Translations under genes and position numbers: made by a program
Shown here: positions 38,401 through 49,347 of the stretch, one piece after another
Layout of the letters: the number at the start of each line of letters is the position of its first letter
How positions within the stretch are numbered: position 1 is the first letter of the stretch
Source of the DNA: Corticium candelabrum
Lineage: Eukaryota; Porifera; Homoscleromorpha; Homosclerophorida; Plakinidae
Assembly: GCF_963422355.1 (NCBI RefSeq)
Contig: NC_085088.1
Location: forward strand, 7,997,985 to 8,061,984
Reading direction: 5' to 3'
DNA: 64,000 nt
Notes under the pieces: model-generated
Database searches by the model: none
The model's input: only the letters and a program-made list of their open reading frames with translations
Told to the model about the DNA's origin: nothing

Positions 38401-39281
38401 ATAGCAGCAAACTTTCTCATCTCAGCTGTAGTTGCTTCGTCAAAATGGCATCACTCTGTAGACCTTCGTTTTTGTCCCTGTTTCTTCATCTCAGTGCCTT
38501 TCTTCTCCACAGCAGCTACAACAGCTGCTGCAGCAGCATTGGAACTGTCTTGAACCAGAGAGTGAGCAGCATTTTCATATGCACTACAGCACGTACCCTC
38601 GCTGTTCAAATGGCTTATGCAGACGTCATCAATGTGTATGCTGAAAGTACACCATTTAACGAATTCTATTTTGCGACAGAGAATCACTCGTTATATTCAT
38701 TAACGTTAAATGATCGTTATATATTCTGAATTTACAGTATTTCTATTTCTTACAAGACTAGAAAAGCTTAGCTAATAACTTAGTAGGTATCCCGTAGATT
38801 GTAAATTGTAGAACTTGCAAACAATTATGACAATGTACTGGGTGTATGGGGAACTATAAGGTGCCAGAGCATAAGCATATCGTAAAAGAACTTATTTTGT
38901 GGGAAGAATTATTTTGGTGATTTCGTGGTGTTCTCCAACTGCACAATTAAATTAAACACAATAGTAAGTGGTTGAGGATGAAGCAGTCTGGCATAAGTGA
39001 ACAAACAAATTCCCCTCAGGTGGTTTTAATAGTTTCCCCAAGAGCTACACAATTTTAGACCCGCACAATAAGCACATTTACGGTAATTTGACATACACTG
39101 ATATGGAAGTCATTGTTATCTAATGTATGTTTTTGTGGTAGATGTTGCTATGTCATTTTTTGGGTTGTGTGTGTGGATTATTGGATGGACAACTTGGATT
39201 GTGATATACCAGAATAATCGAGCCAGTTGGGGAGCTGTAGGAGACACCATATCCATCTCGACTCCAAAGGGTGAACTATAG
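32447..39281 (+). CDS. PSENEN: Gamma-secretase subunit PEN-2, three exons
   Basis: Exons 32447-32504, 32583-32690 and 39142-39281 join with GT-AG borders and matched phases to give 101 residues, the length of the human protein. Matching features: KLSKEEKEKLCRTYFLAG at the start, LVFLPFMWLANVLWFFKLAF (first hydrophobic hairpin), a hydrophilic loop (SEINKNIRRN), a second hydrophobic segment (GLCVWIIGWTTWIVIYQ), and the RASWGAVGDTISISTP tail, which carries the conserved GxxGD motif. PEN-2 is needed for presenilin endoproteolysis and assembly of the gamma-secretase complex that cleaves Notch and APP-type proteins in membranes. Intron 1 is 78 bp and can be read through without a stop, which hides the splice site. 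Intron 2 is 6.45 kb and packed with transposon remnants. Confidence 0.92.
32972..33510 (+). mobile_element. TIR element with AGCTATGAGCC end, copy C
   Basis: It begins CAGCTATGAGCC, then AAATGGGACTTCGTAAAAGTCA, and contains a block around CAGGAATGTGCCACA and TGTGTGGCCCAATCAC. The inverted counterpart is at 52682-53410. A foldback insert (33296-33368) interrupts it. The short reading frames are shared scraps and not a protein I recognise. Confidence 0.7.
33296..33368. repeat. 26-bp-arm foldback hairpin
   Basis: Left arm 33296-33321 and right arm 33343-33368 are inverted copies with one mismatch around a 21-base loop; the arm core is GCAAACAGGTAAGTTCT. It is absent from the related elements at 52 kb, so it is a later insert or local rearrangement. 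Confidence 0.9.
33861..34436 (+). pseudogene. hAT transposase C-terminal remnant (DUF4371/ZMYM1-like)
   Basis: The frame at 34170-34436 has LPVTTATVEHPKSSVKFIKT followed by LRSTM and RLNSLLLLFIHRD, the hAT dimerisation block (TATVER.FS.LK..K..LRS.M...RL..L..L.IHRD). The frame before it (33861-34046) has an EDYWRVV motif like the upstream helices. The catalytic core is missing. Inside PSENEN intron 2. Confidence 0.75.
35836..36594 (+). pseudogene. Second hAT-type remnant (ZNF862/ZBED-like)
   Basis: The frame 36163-36591 carries THVEKMFLVLKLIKTDWCTS, a LMEVYHEGPTLENF motif and AAIQLWWEGCKTNRRP, the C-terminal dimerisation region of vertebrate-type ZNF862/KIAA1586 hAT proteins. The preceding frame (35836-36081) holds LDNKLKEQL and an acidic stretch. 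A frame shift near 36081-36163 separates them. It is in PSENEN intron 2 and distinct from the element at 33861. Confidence 0.72.
36600..38230. other. PSENEN intron 2, no gene seen
   Basis: AT-rich sequence without recognisable coding. A run of about 16 C residues lies at 37569-37584 and a GTACTAG-rich patch at 38040-38110. Confidence 0.5.
38215..38690 (-). CDS. Possible minus-strand exons inside PSENEN intron 2, unassigned
   Basis: A minus-strand frame of about 60 codons after a TTTCAG acceptor (about 38642 down to 38451) reads as a Ser/Ala-rich segment ending in a basic tail, KKGTEMKKQGQKRRSTE. Lower down, 38345-38215 reads IIKCETLKWVIGGTTLDDVM, then LLAKIDELTKEV, before a stop. Both look protein-like but they cannot be joined convincingly, and the plus strand is open over the same stretch (38253-38729). 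I do not recognise either. Confidence 0.25.
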
Positions 39282-39743
39282 ATAATGCAAGATATTGCTT
39301 AATCAACGACAAATGATAGTATAGATGCTGTAACAAATTGCTGTTGTCATTGCATGATGTGTGTGGTAGCATTTTCCTTTGTAGAACGTTTAGTAGTTGA
39401 TGTAGATGATATTGTTTGATGCTGTCACTACAGGAGCTGACAAGTTTCTTGGATGCTAGTCAAATTGATATTTATATTGTGTAATATGTATTATTGATGC
39501 CTTGTCCTGTGGTGAATTTTTCCGCGATCAGTAATGTACCAGAAATTTATACCCAGGCCAAGTTGATATAAATTACAAACATTATTGTAGACCTTAACGT
39601 AATTCCACCGACCGTAGACAGGATAGAAGTGAACCTTGGCATCTTCTTGATAGCTGTGATGTTGATTCCATGAGGATGTTCTGGAAATTAGCCTTTTTGT
39701 CAGTACTAAATAGATATGCACCTGTGAGAAAAAGAAACGACGC

Positions 39744-40973
39744 TTGAACTCTTTACCTTGGACAACATCTAGTATACGTCAAGAGACGTTTTTACGCAAT
39801 CATCTTCATAAGCAGGCTTTGCGAGAAAACTCTACCAGCACTTGGCAAAATTACAAGACAAAACGGAATCTGGCCATCCACCAAATTCATGTTGCCAAAT
39901 CTAACTACTTCAAAAACCTTCTAAATAATCCTCTATCTGCCAGGCAGTACTGGAGGGCTATGGATTGTGTGACAAAACGTAAGTCTCGGTCCTGCCCACG
40001 GTTGGCCATCAGCATTGAAGAGCTCAGAGATCATTTTGCCTCTATTGTTACATTGCAAAGTTCTGATCACTCATTAAAAAGTTCCAGTGGAGCAGAAGCA
40101 TGTCTGCAGTCTACTTCGGTTTCTCACGAGTTCATTGTTCAACCTCTAGTTCGATTTGCTAATTGTTTGGAAGGGAATTGCTCAGATTGGACAGCTACAA
40201 AGCTAGTGGTCCTGATATAACCTTACCTCCAGATTCTTGAAAATTGTTGCAGACATTAGTGCGATTCCATTGTCCACTATATTTAATTAACAAGTCTATA
40301 TTGAAATTGCTGCCGTCCCAAGTGATTGGAAATTCGGTAATGTTACTCCTTTATAAGGTCGGTTCAATGAAATCGGCTAATAATTACTATCCCATTGCTT
40401 TGCTTTCTATGGTATTCAAAGTGATGGAGCGTCTTGTGAAACGACAACAGTAATCCTATCTCGTTGAAAACGACCTTCTCTCGTGCTATCAAAGTGCTTT
40501 CGCCCATCTCAAAGCACCAAGGATGTTTTGGCTCATTCCATCAATGAGTGGTTATCTAACCTTGATCTAAACAAGCTATCGATAGTGGTATTTCTTGAGG
40601 TAAAGAAAGCTTTTGATTCTATGACCATACTATTCTGCTAAAGAAAATCTTGTTACTAGGAGTGGAGTCCTCTTCATCGTATATTAATGACCTACCTGAT
40701 GTTCGTATTTCTTCATGCAATCTATTTGCTGACAACACGTCTATCTACGCAAGAGCTCTCTGTATAGAGGATGCAGTCCGCCAGATTAACGAGTACCTGA
40801 GTAGAGTTGACCAGTCGCGTTCATGCATAACAAACTACATCTCAATCTTACCAAGACTAAATTTCTTGCTATCAGCAAGAAGTTATCAGTCAAACCCTTT
40901 ACTCAAGTCCCGTATATTACAACTTCTGCTCTCATTGCTTCCTAGCTATGCTGAGATGCAAGGTTTTATTTAA
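39744..40973 (+). pseudogene. Jockey/CR1-like non-LTR retrotransposon RT fragment
   Basis: The frame from 39744 holds the linker between endonuclease and RT (NYFKNLLNNPLSARQYWRAM and ISIEELRDHF). Later frames show RT blocks with NYYPIALLSMVFKVMERLV (about 40380-40440), a QSTKD-type motif, an ACT/F-like KKAFDSM (about 40605) and LFADN (about 40720). Many frame changes and stops show it is dead. It lies just downstream of PSENEN. Confidence 0.75.
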
Positions 40974-41240
40974 TATGTAAGGACTAAATTTTTACAGTAA
41001 CATATAACACCGAGTAGAGTTAGTTCAAGTAGTGTACAATGAAGAAGCTGCCATTTTCTCTAACGTCTAACAAGCGCTATTTGACGGAATTCAACAGTGA
41101 CATTAATTAAAGAAAACAGTCTGAGGGCATGGTACCCATGTTAAAAAGTCTACACTAATGAAGTGATCGAGGAAATTATTCTACATTGTTCTTTTAACAC
41201 CAGACTAAATTTAACAGGATACTATATTTATCATATGCTA

Positions 41241-41362
41241 TGAAGAATTCAGTCGGTGTTATAAAACGTATTTTGTTAAAGACTTAATGCGTTAAAGAGT
41301 CTATTCAACAAATTTTTGTGTTAAAAAGACTCACTTTTAACACAGGTGACTGAATTCTTCAC
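41241..41362. mobile_element. Short palindromic MITE-like element
   Basis: GAAGAATTCAGTCGGTGTTA at 41241 faces an inverted partner ending TGACTGAATTCTTC at about 41362. A further GAGGAATTCAGTTGGTGTTA copy follows at about 41371. No coding capacity. Confidence 0.6.
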
Positions 41363-41961
41363 AACATGCTATGAGGAATTCAGTTGGTGTTAGAGTGTTT
41401 TTATATAACAGCTACTTTTAACACATGCACGTTTGGAAGGCTACTGCAGGCCTTGCGTATCTCTATGACTTGGGCGGAGCCACATTTCCATGGTATAATG
41501 TCCATGACTATAATATTTGAAGTTGAACACAACAACACAGTGATTTTGATGTTACATTCCAAGACAAAGCAGCACAACTTCATTGCTTGCAATACATGAT
41601 CATAATACATAACAACTTGTGGACATTCAATTGTCCTATTGACAACAATAAGCATTACCTATCTATACATATCTATGCTGCTGCCCAGTTCTCCAATGCC
41701 GCCAGTTCCTCATCTTCGTGTGTCTTTGCCTTCACTGCTACAAACACACAACACCACGTCATCATATTCATCTCACAGGTTAACCAAAGATACCCTATAC
41801 AAAGACGTGGCATAGACAAGCACGTCATTGATGTTACCCATTAATTTTGAAATTACAGAAAGGACTAGCTACTCCTAGAGCAACTATGAGTGATAGCAAA
41901 TTACACATTCATAAAAATGATTAATGACAAGATGTCATTCCATAATCTATTCTCCACAATA

Positions 41962-41963
<2 letters not shown>

Positions 41964-42005
<42 letters not shown>

Positions 42006-42012
42006 ACACACT

Positions 42013-42073
<61 letters not shown>

Positions 42074-42083
42074 ACACACTCGT

Positions 42084-42129
<46 letters not shown>
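41964..42129. repeat. (CA)n microsatellite with CACGTGCACACTCG interruptions
   Basis: CA repeat with two near-identical interruptions (ACGTGCACACTCG) at about 42000 and 42068, suggesting internal duplication of the array. Confidence 0.97.
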
Positions 42130-42132
<3 letters not shown>

Positions 42133-42749
42133 AGACAACCATGTTAACTGACATGCAGCACTGCTGATGCCTCCATGCTGACATAATCGTTAAATGGGTT
42201 ACATGCATTTGTGTACTGAAATTTATTCTCAGTGCCAATTCACATCAAAGTCTGGTATACATCAATTCATGAAACCAGGAGCACTACTACTGTACTCACA
42301 CAGATAATCGGCCAACCATGCTAAACTAGCTTAGCATAAAAGCTAAACCAGTTCAAGAATGACTTCTCCACTATCAACATGTGCAAGTGTATCCAAGGTG
42401 TACAAGGTATCTGAACAAACCCGCGTTGCAATGGTGCAGTATCCCTAAGACTGGCTGTAATACACTGGGCTGCTCTGTTGTCAAATCAGAACCACAAGTG
42501 GTTGCCAGAGACTCCAAATTTAGTATCTACTGTAGGCGATGTTGTAATTGTTGATTTCTCTCCTTTACTTGATGACACTTTCATCTTTCGAAGCAATCCC
42601 ACACCAACAAAGTAATAGTAGTACTGTCAAAACAACATCAAAGGCCACCCTTAAGCACACATGCTAGACAGTTAACCTTACTAAACACTTGCTAACCCTA
42701 CTACAACAAAACAGGTTTAAGAAAAGCGGTTATTTAAAGAGGAATTCTC

Positions 42750-43480
42750 ACCAAATACTAAAACTTGCTGAAAGAAAGATACAAGGCCTAGCACCGTATT
42801 TCTGCGCAATTAGCTGCATGTCGGTATAACCAGAAACTTGCTTGTCGGACTCTGGTAACGATACCAGCATGCCGGTATAGCACAAGGGAGCAACTACACA
42901 TGCATGGTAATTCTCCTGCACACACACCGTAATTCGATTCGTTGACATAGAGAATGCAGCTTCCCCTGAAGTCCAGCTAGAAAGAGAAAGTCGAACAGCC
43001 AGAAGGTATCAAGAATGGATCTTCGCAGTGTGGCAGAAGATCATACACAATCGAAAAAGCTAGCGGTACTACAAACATACGACGAGCTCAGTGGAAACAA
43101 ATCGAAAGTCACCAGGGAATGTAGAGTGTCTCGTCAGTGCTTACAGCATTAGGTTTAAACAAGCAGAAGAACACACAGGGCTAACAGATAAGGAAGAGAG
43201 GAAGACGATGAAGAGGAGGATGAAGACAGAGACAATCAAACATAGGATTGATTATATACTACATGTAGATGAAAGAGTATAAGTCTTAGTGTCTATTTAT
43301 GCAAGTTCAATCAATATCTAAGAACGGATGCAGCATAGATCTATGGGTCCAGTCTATAGAGAGATTGGTCAAATCACCTCTCTTTCTCCAGCATGCCGGT
43401 ACCCCGAGGTATACCGGCACCCTGGTAATGCAGCTAAATGCACGGAAATACAGTATCTTCCTGCAGAAAGCTTACGTTCC
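42750..43480. mobile_element. Inverted-repeat element around ATTAGCTGCAT
   Basis: About 42765-42870 (AAAGATAC, CGTATTTCTGCGCA, TTAGCTGCAT, GTCGGTATA) is partly repeated in inverted orientation at about 43370-43475 (TGCAGCTAAATGCACGGAAA with ATACAGTATCTTCCT). The 500-bp interior has short open frames of no recognised family. Confidence 0.5.
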
Positions 43481-43590
43481 AGCCAGCTACAGAAGCAGAG
43501 AATGGGCCACGAGTTGTTCAAACGATTCCCCTTATAAGGTAACTCTCTGTCACATTTGGAAGTAAATGCTTTAGGTATAACCATACCAAG

Positions 43591-44162
43591 GCCGTGTTTC
43601 CACTAGCTGCACCTTGACCTAGTTTAGCTTAAACGAGTTTAAAAACTAAAACCAGTTCAAGAAAGCGACTGTTTCCACTAGGAACTTGCACATCCGGGAT
43701 GTGCAAAACAAACCGTCTAGGAAGATCTTATTGTGAAAGTATTGGACTGCTCTGTCACCAAGTCAGAGCAACCGTTGGTCTTCACTGATTCAGCATCTGC
43801 TAGTAGGAATTTGTATGAAAATGACCAAGAACACTGTCTCCCCTCTCTCCATAGCTGTTGATTTCTTTCTTCTAGTTAACGACCCTTACATCTTCTAAGG
43901 CAATCCTATTGCTGCAAATAGTCAATATCATTAAAACGGCGTTATCAGAAGCCATCTAAACAAGCGTGTTACTGTCATGTGACAGTTAAACCTAACCGCT
44001 TTGCTAAACCTACTTTATTAAACCTACTTAAGTAGGTTTAAGAAAGCAATTTAGGTTTAAAATATAACTGGTTTAGTGCAGGTGGAAACAGGTCATTTCT
44101 TAAACCAATTTAGCTTAAAACCACTTGTTAAACCGGTTTAGGCGCTAGTGGAAACGCACCCC
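43591..44162. mobile_element. TIR element with GTTTCCACTAG ends
   Basis: Left end GCCGTGTTTCCACTAGCTGC and right end (reverse complement GGTGCGTTTCCACTAGCGCC) are inverted, each followed inward by TTTAGCTTAAA and AACCAGTT-type blocks. Related decayed ends lie at about 42330-42370 and 44560-44635. Non-autonomous; hAT-like by appearance only. Confidence 0.7.
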
Positions 44163-44967
44163 AAGTGCTCCTAACGTACCCAAAATGCGTCTAGACATGA
44201 TCTATCAACTAATCTAAGAAGGGTCTCCTTTTGAGGCTCCACGGTTGTATTGACACAGTCAATACTTGCGTGATGAGTTTGAGGTCCCAGTTTGTGTTAG
44301 TCAATAAATCACAACTTGACACCATATGCCTCACAATCCTTACCTAAAAAAGTGCACAGGTATCAGTCTTCCTTGCTAAGCAACCAGTGTTACTCATACG
44401 GGTACTAAACACGCCCACAGGTAGCTTTAATACTTTATATTTCTCAGTTACGGTAAATGACTGCAGTAAACAGTTGCAAAGAGTTGTGTAAAGAAGTGAC
44501 AGCTTTCATTTTGAGAGGTTGTTGATTTTGGCAAGAATCCTCCTTTAAATTTAGAAAATAAAAAGGTTAGTGCAAGTGGAAGCAAGTCAATCATTAAACC
44601 AGTTATAGATGAAGCGCTAATGGAAATACGACCTAACATTTGATCAAGTCTGACTGGTAGGGGTGAGCTTCATCAAACATTTGTAACAAGAGCTGCACAC
44701 AACCAATGAACCATAGTTATATTAAGGTTTGCCCCGAGTTTTCCCTAAATTTCCAAATTCATAAATCAATTCATACAGGGCCTTAAAGGAAACGTGGCGT
44801 AAACCCCACCGAACAGTGGAGATGTCACACTATCACGGCAGACAGTGGTAGCTAGTAACAGAACTGCAGCATGTTTGAAAGATAACCAAACCCCAAACCT
44901 TAAAGACCATGTTACGCCCCTGATTCATGTGGTCAACATGTTCAAGTGCAGTACATGCCACAGCTTA

Positions 44968-45427
44968 GGGTTCGTTCAAAATTATCAACAATTTCACAAG
45001 CGTACAAAGCACACTTTCTGGATGCCCCTCCCCCAAACATACAATGCTTCTGCATTGATACAGTTCTTCTTCCATTTCAGTTGACTCGCTCAAATTAAGT
45101 CAGCTTGAGGTTTCCGGTCATCCAAGTGGACAAAGACGAAAACATTGAGAAAGTCATGGTACAGATAGCTGGGCTCTTTTATGAATAACTGATGCTGCTC
45201 TAGAAAAAAACCGGAACAGGCTGACACGGCCGTACATGTTTGCAAATCACGTACATACAGGTGACTAGCAACGGGAACCATGCATGATGCAATTCCAGCC
45301 ATGGAAAACAGAGAAATTAGCACAACCCATTTGCTACCAATCAACATTTTATAAAGCGTACAAAGGCCAAAACCCCTAGCGTGCGCTTTGTATGCTTGTG
45401 AAATTGTCAATAATTTTGAATGATCCC
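44968..45427. mobile_element. MITE with GGGTTCGTTCAAAATT ends, copy 2
   Basis: Ends GGGTTCGTTCAAAATTAT and (reverse complement) GGGATCATTCAAAATTAT are inverted, with a perfect TTA target duplication at 44965-44967 and 45428-45430. The interior matches the 21228 copy in blocks such as TTGCTACCAATCAACATTTT. It is about 100 bp shorter than that copy. Confidence 0.88.
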
Positions 45428-45430
45428 TTA

Positions 45431-46190
45431 TCTAAATGTAGTGAGCACTGTGTCAAAGTATCTTTAAGTAAAGGAACACTTCACCGATTTTGACGCATGT
45501 GCAGTAGATGTTAACGTACGTTAAGACCTTGGGCTGCAGACCGAACGCTTGCTGTGTTGCGCAGCATGTTGTTTGGGTCTTGCTTTCCGAGGCTAACTAC
45601 GAGAGCACACAAGAGACAGGTCTAGATGCTTCAGACGACTCTAACAGCGAAAGAGAACAAGTTACAGTTCATAAGCAACTCAGTCGTTCGTACGTTGTTG
45701 ACTCCACATGATCATCTTGAGCGAGTTGCAATCGCTCGGTCTTTCCCACTTTTCTCCATGTTTCTTTCTACGAATGGAGGCCATACTACAGTTCAAAAGG
45801 GCTTGAGTGATGTGAAAAACACACGGAAAAGTGCGTCACCGCAAATAATCAAGTGACACCAAATACCTTCGTTCTACAGCCAAACCATCGCTGTATGTGT
45901 GCTTTTCGCCGTAGATTGAAGGTGAGTCAGTAATGCGAAAGCACATTTTACTTTCGCCTAAGCAAATATCAAAGTCTACATGAAGAGGTAAAACAAAACC
46001 TACACCTATTGAACGTTATTTGCAAAAACTGCCATGTACTATTTTGTTATTAGCCTTATCACAATGCTCAGCTATTCTCAACTTGAAGACTTCTAGAAAC
46101 GATTAGTGGCCGAAGGCGAAGTCAGACCAGTGAAGTGCTCCTTTAATTAATGTCATTAGACTAATATTACAAAAATACGTGCATATAATA
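45431..46190. other. Region downstream of CHMP4, no gene assigned
   Basis: Two short plus frames (45508-45711, 45626-45856) overlap and match nothing I know. If CHMP4 has a further 3' exon it should be here on the minus strand, but none was found. Confidence 0.4.
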
Positions 46191-47001
46191 CTAAAGTATC
46201 ATACGTTTTGATTTGGCAGCTGCAGCTGGAGGTGCACTTTCAGGTACTTCTGGCAATTCCAACTCAGATCTTTCTACATCTAGCAACTTCTCATCCAGAT
46301 CACGCTGTTCCATCTCTTCCAGTTCAGCAAGCAAATCATCCTACATACGAGTTCATCCGTTACAATATTAATAATACAATATCGATTCTCTTTTTTTGTC
46401 TACAAAAACCTCACATCATCAAAGTCTGACTGGGCACCGATTCCTTGGGTAAGAGCCTGAGTAATCTCATCAGCTAACTCATTTTGTTCCTGAATGTCGT
46501 CCATTAGATCATGTACATCGTCAACATCACTGAAAGACACATCTTTGCACATGAAGATCACTACAAGTGACAAGTGGCTTACAGCTGTTTGTGGGCTGCC
46601 TTCAGAGCCTTGGCAGCCACGCCCATATTCTTTAGAACCTCCGCGTTTGTGTTCGCATTCTCCAATGCTTCTCTCTGAAATTCTATCGTTGATAGTGTAC
46701 CGTCAATCTGAGCTAGTTGTTTTTCGTAACGCTTCTTTCGTTTCAACGCCATTAGCGCAGCTAGAAACAATTAATTGCAACTTGTGTACTATAAGGGGCC
46801 CCTATCCTCAAGACCTCGTTTGTTCTTCGTTCCGTGTTTCTTGGCATTAACAAGCTCTGCTTGGATCTTCTTCTCTAAGTAGTCCGTCTTCTTTTCTAAC
46901 ATCTCTTCCGTTTGCCGAAGTCTCTGGATAGCCTCTTGTGGTGTTGGAGGAGCATCACCTTGTTTCTTGCTCCCTCCGAAAAGCCGTTTCAAAGAGGCCA
47001 T
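46191..47001 (-). CDS. CHMP4: ESCRT-III subunit CHMP4 (Snf7/Vps32), four exons
   Basis: Exons on the minus strand: 47001-46815, 46760-46583, 46529-46415, 46340-46191, with GT-AG borders and matched phases (630 bp, 209 aa). The protein begins MASLKRLFGGSKK, then TPQEAIQRLRQTEEMLEKK, AELVNAKKHGTKNKRAALMA, LKRKKRYEKQLAQIDGTLST and LENANTNAEVLKNMG, the highly conserved Snf7 core, followed by the acidic helix (ELADEITQAL; DDLLAELEEMEQ). CHMP4 is the main filament subunit of ESCRT-III in endosomal budding, cytokinesis and membrane repair. The predicted C-terminus (AAAAKSKRMIL) lacks the Trp-containing helix that binds ALIX in other CHMP4 proteins. A donor-like CGTATGA six codons from the stop suggests a missing last exon. 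Confidence 0.95.
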
Positions 47002-47348
47002 ACTGATTCTTAGAACGAGACGACGCTGACTCAGCCGCAGCCTCCAATACGCGTGCGCAGTCAATCGTGACATCGTCATCCGGTAACATCGTCGTCTTTT
47101 GATCACTTGCACGAATCATTCCTTGACGGAAACAATTTTTTGAAGTAGGTCTTAGAATGAAACGGTGAGGTTCGTGTGTACACACACCTTGAACCTTGAA
47201 AGCAATCGGCCGTCCTAGCATGGCGATACCGTCTCATCATACTGACGAGATTAGAAGCGTTTAATTAATTAAGCTCTCCTGGAACTGTACACACGTGCGC
47301 GCACACACAGTGACACGCACGCACGCCCTACCACGCCCATGACCACGA

Positions 47349-47352
47349 CCAC

Positions 47353-47447
<95 letters not shown>

Positions 47448-47515
47448 AGCTTCCATAGGACCACGCCCCTTCTGTTTTGCGACCCGGATTAGGAAGCCTC
47501 GCTACGCTCGGCAAT
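47349..47515 (-). repeat. Dispersed repeat with (CA)n, copy 2
   Basis: The inverted counterpart of 12205-12320: CA arrays (47349-47444), then AGAGCTTCCATAGGACCACGCC, GCGACCCGGATTAGGAAGCC and TCGCTACGCTCGGCAATAAA. It lies between the CHMP4 and SIRT5 start codons, so it is close to both promoters. Confidence 0.85.
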
Positions 47516-47571
47516 AAATCGGTGAACGTACATGTACTGCACTGTATACTGCCGCGAAAGTTGGTAGACTT

Positions 47572-49305
47572 ATGTCGTATCCAGGTGAATCAGTTAGCCA
47601 TGACATGAATGCATTTCGTGACATCCTCAAGCGTTCCAGCAACATCGTTGTCCTTTCTGGTGCTGGGATCAGTGCAGAAAGCGGCGTACCAACATTTCGT
47701 GGCGCAGGGGGCCTATGGAGGCGTTGGCAGGCACAGGAACTTGCCACTCCCGAATCGTTCAGCAAGAATCCATCACTTGTTTGGGAATTCTACAACTACA
47801 GACGAGATGTAATGCGGACGAAACATCCGAACAAAGCACATGAAGCGATTTCTCAGTTGGAGAGAGACTTTGAAAAGGAAGGAAAGGGAAGAAAAGTCAC
47901 CATCATCACTCAGAATATTGATAGGCTTCACCATAGAGCAAATTCTAAATGCGTTCTGGAGCTCCATGGTAAGATTGATTTCTGTGCATTCCAATGGTCA
48001 TGCATGTGTGTACAGGGACTATTTGGTCGCGTGGACTATTTGGTTTCGCATTTATTGCGCCTCGAATCGGCACTCTCCAACTCTTGCAGCTGTACGAGAC
48101 GGACGCGAACGACGTGACGATGGCCATGATAATTTTCACGCGTCTCCCAGACGTCTCGATGAGCCGAAATCGAGTGCGACCTGCTTCTTCTTCGTTTGTA
48201 TTTGGCTTCATATGAATACCGAAGTCATCACGACATTGTCGATCGCAATTTTGCGTGTCTGACGTTTCGTTTTTAGGCAAATCTCGGCTTGTCTGGTAGT
48301 GGGCGTGTCGAAAGTAGGCGGAGTAAGAATGTATTGTGGGTTACAAACATGATTTGATCACGCAGCGCGCGTGTAGAGATGTGCCTAAAATTTTAGAAAT
48401 GTTTTACTGCGTAGAATGCTGCGGCTAGCTGCAGATTTATGCATCGATCCTGCATGGCATTGATCCTGCATGGCATTGATCCTGCATGGCATTGATCCTG
48501 CATGGCATGGATCGATACTTAGGTGCACAGCGACATGTGCGTACTGTCTACGCAAGGAAGACGATCTACGTCTCTGAAATTGGTTGCGCACGACCAAAGA
48601 TCGGTGATGACGTTCAGAACAGAAGAGAAAATAAGTGAATATATGTAGTTCGGGAAACAATTAATTAAACGTATCTGATATAAAATCACTTATTTGCACT
48701 TGGTCTCTCAGATGAGTATTGATGGTTGTTTGTTTGCGTTGTCCACTATCAAACAATACGTTTTGTAGGTTAGTGGAGCCTAGTGAAAATCTTGTTTTCT
48801 TGTATACATGCATCTTCTGTCTCTTTCTGCCATTTAGTCTGTCCGTTTATCTATCTTTTCTTTGAATGGTGACACAGCAAAATGTGCTGCAGTAGAACCA
48901 GGATATGCAGGCAAGAAAATGAAGACAAGAACTATACTAATCAGCATGCAGCTATGCGCATGCAAGCAGATATGAGTGTGTATACAGAGATGCAATGCAA
49001 GAGTGATCAGTGGAAAGTGTCTAAGTTAAATTGACTCATCAACAATGTAAAGTAGAGGACTTCTTATACGACTGAAACATTAATTAAGCTTATTACGCTA
49101 ATTGATTTAGAAATTCTAGCTTTGTTACCGTCTTGCGACTAGATCATGTAATAGTTTGTATTGAAGAATAAATAATCTGTCTGCCTATCTGTCTGTCTGT
49201 CTGTCTGTCTGTCAAATACATATATTTTTTAAATCCAAAGAAATTTCTATCAAGAGCTTAAAAGCTAGTCTCTAAGTAAAGTTCCTCTAAATCAACAACA
49301 AACAC

Positions 49306-49347
<42 letters not shown>

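Noticed and set aside
41890..42238. Several overlapping frames
   Set aside because: Same CA-repeat artefact; the flanks show no coding signal.
47945..48280. Conserved 90-codon frame as a host gene inside SIRT5 intron 1
   Set aside because: It coincides with a dispersed inverted repeat and its copies differ mostly by amino-acid changes; reported as a repeat instead.
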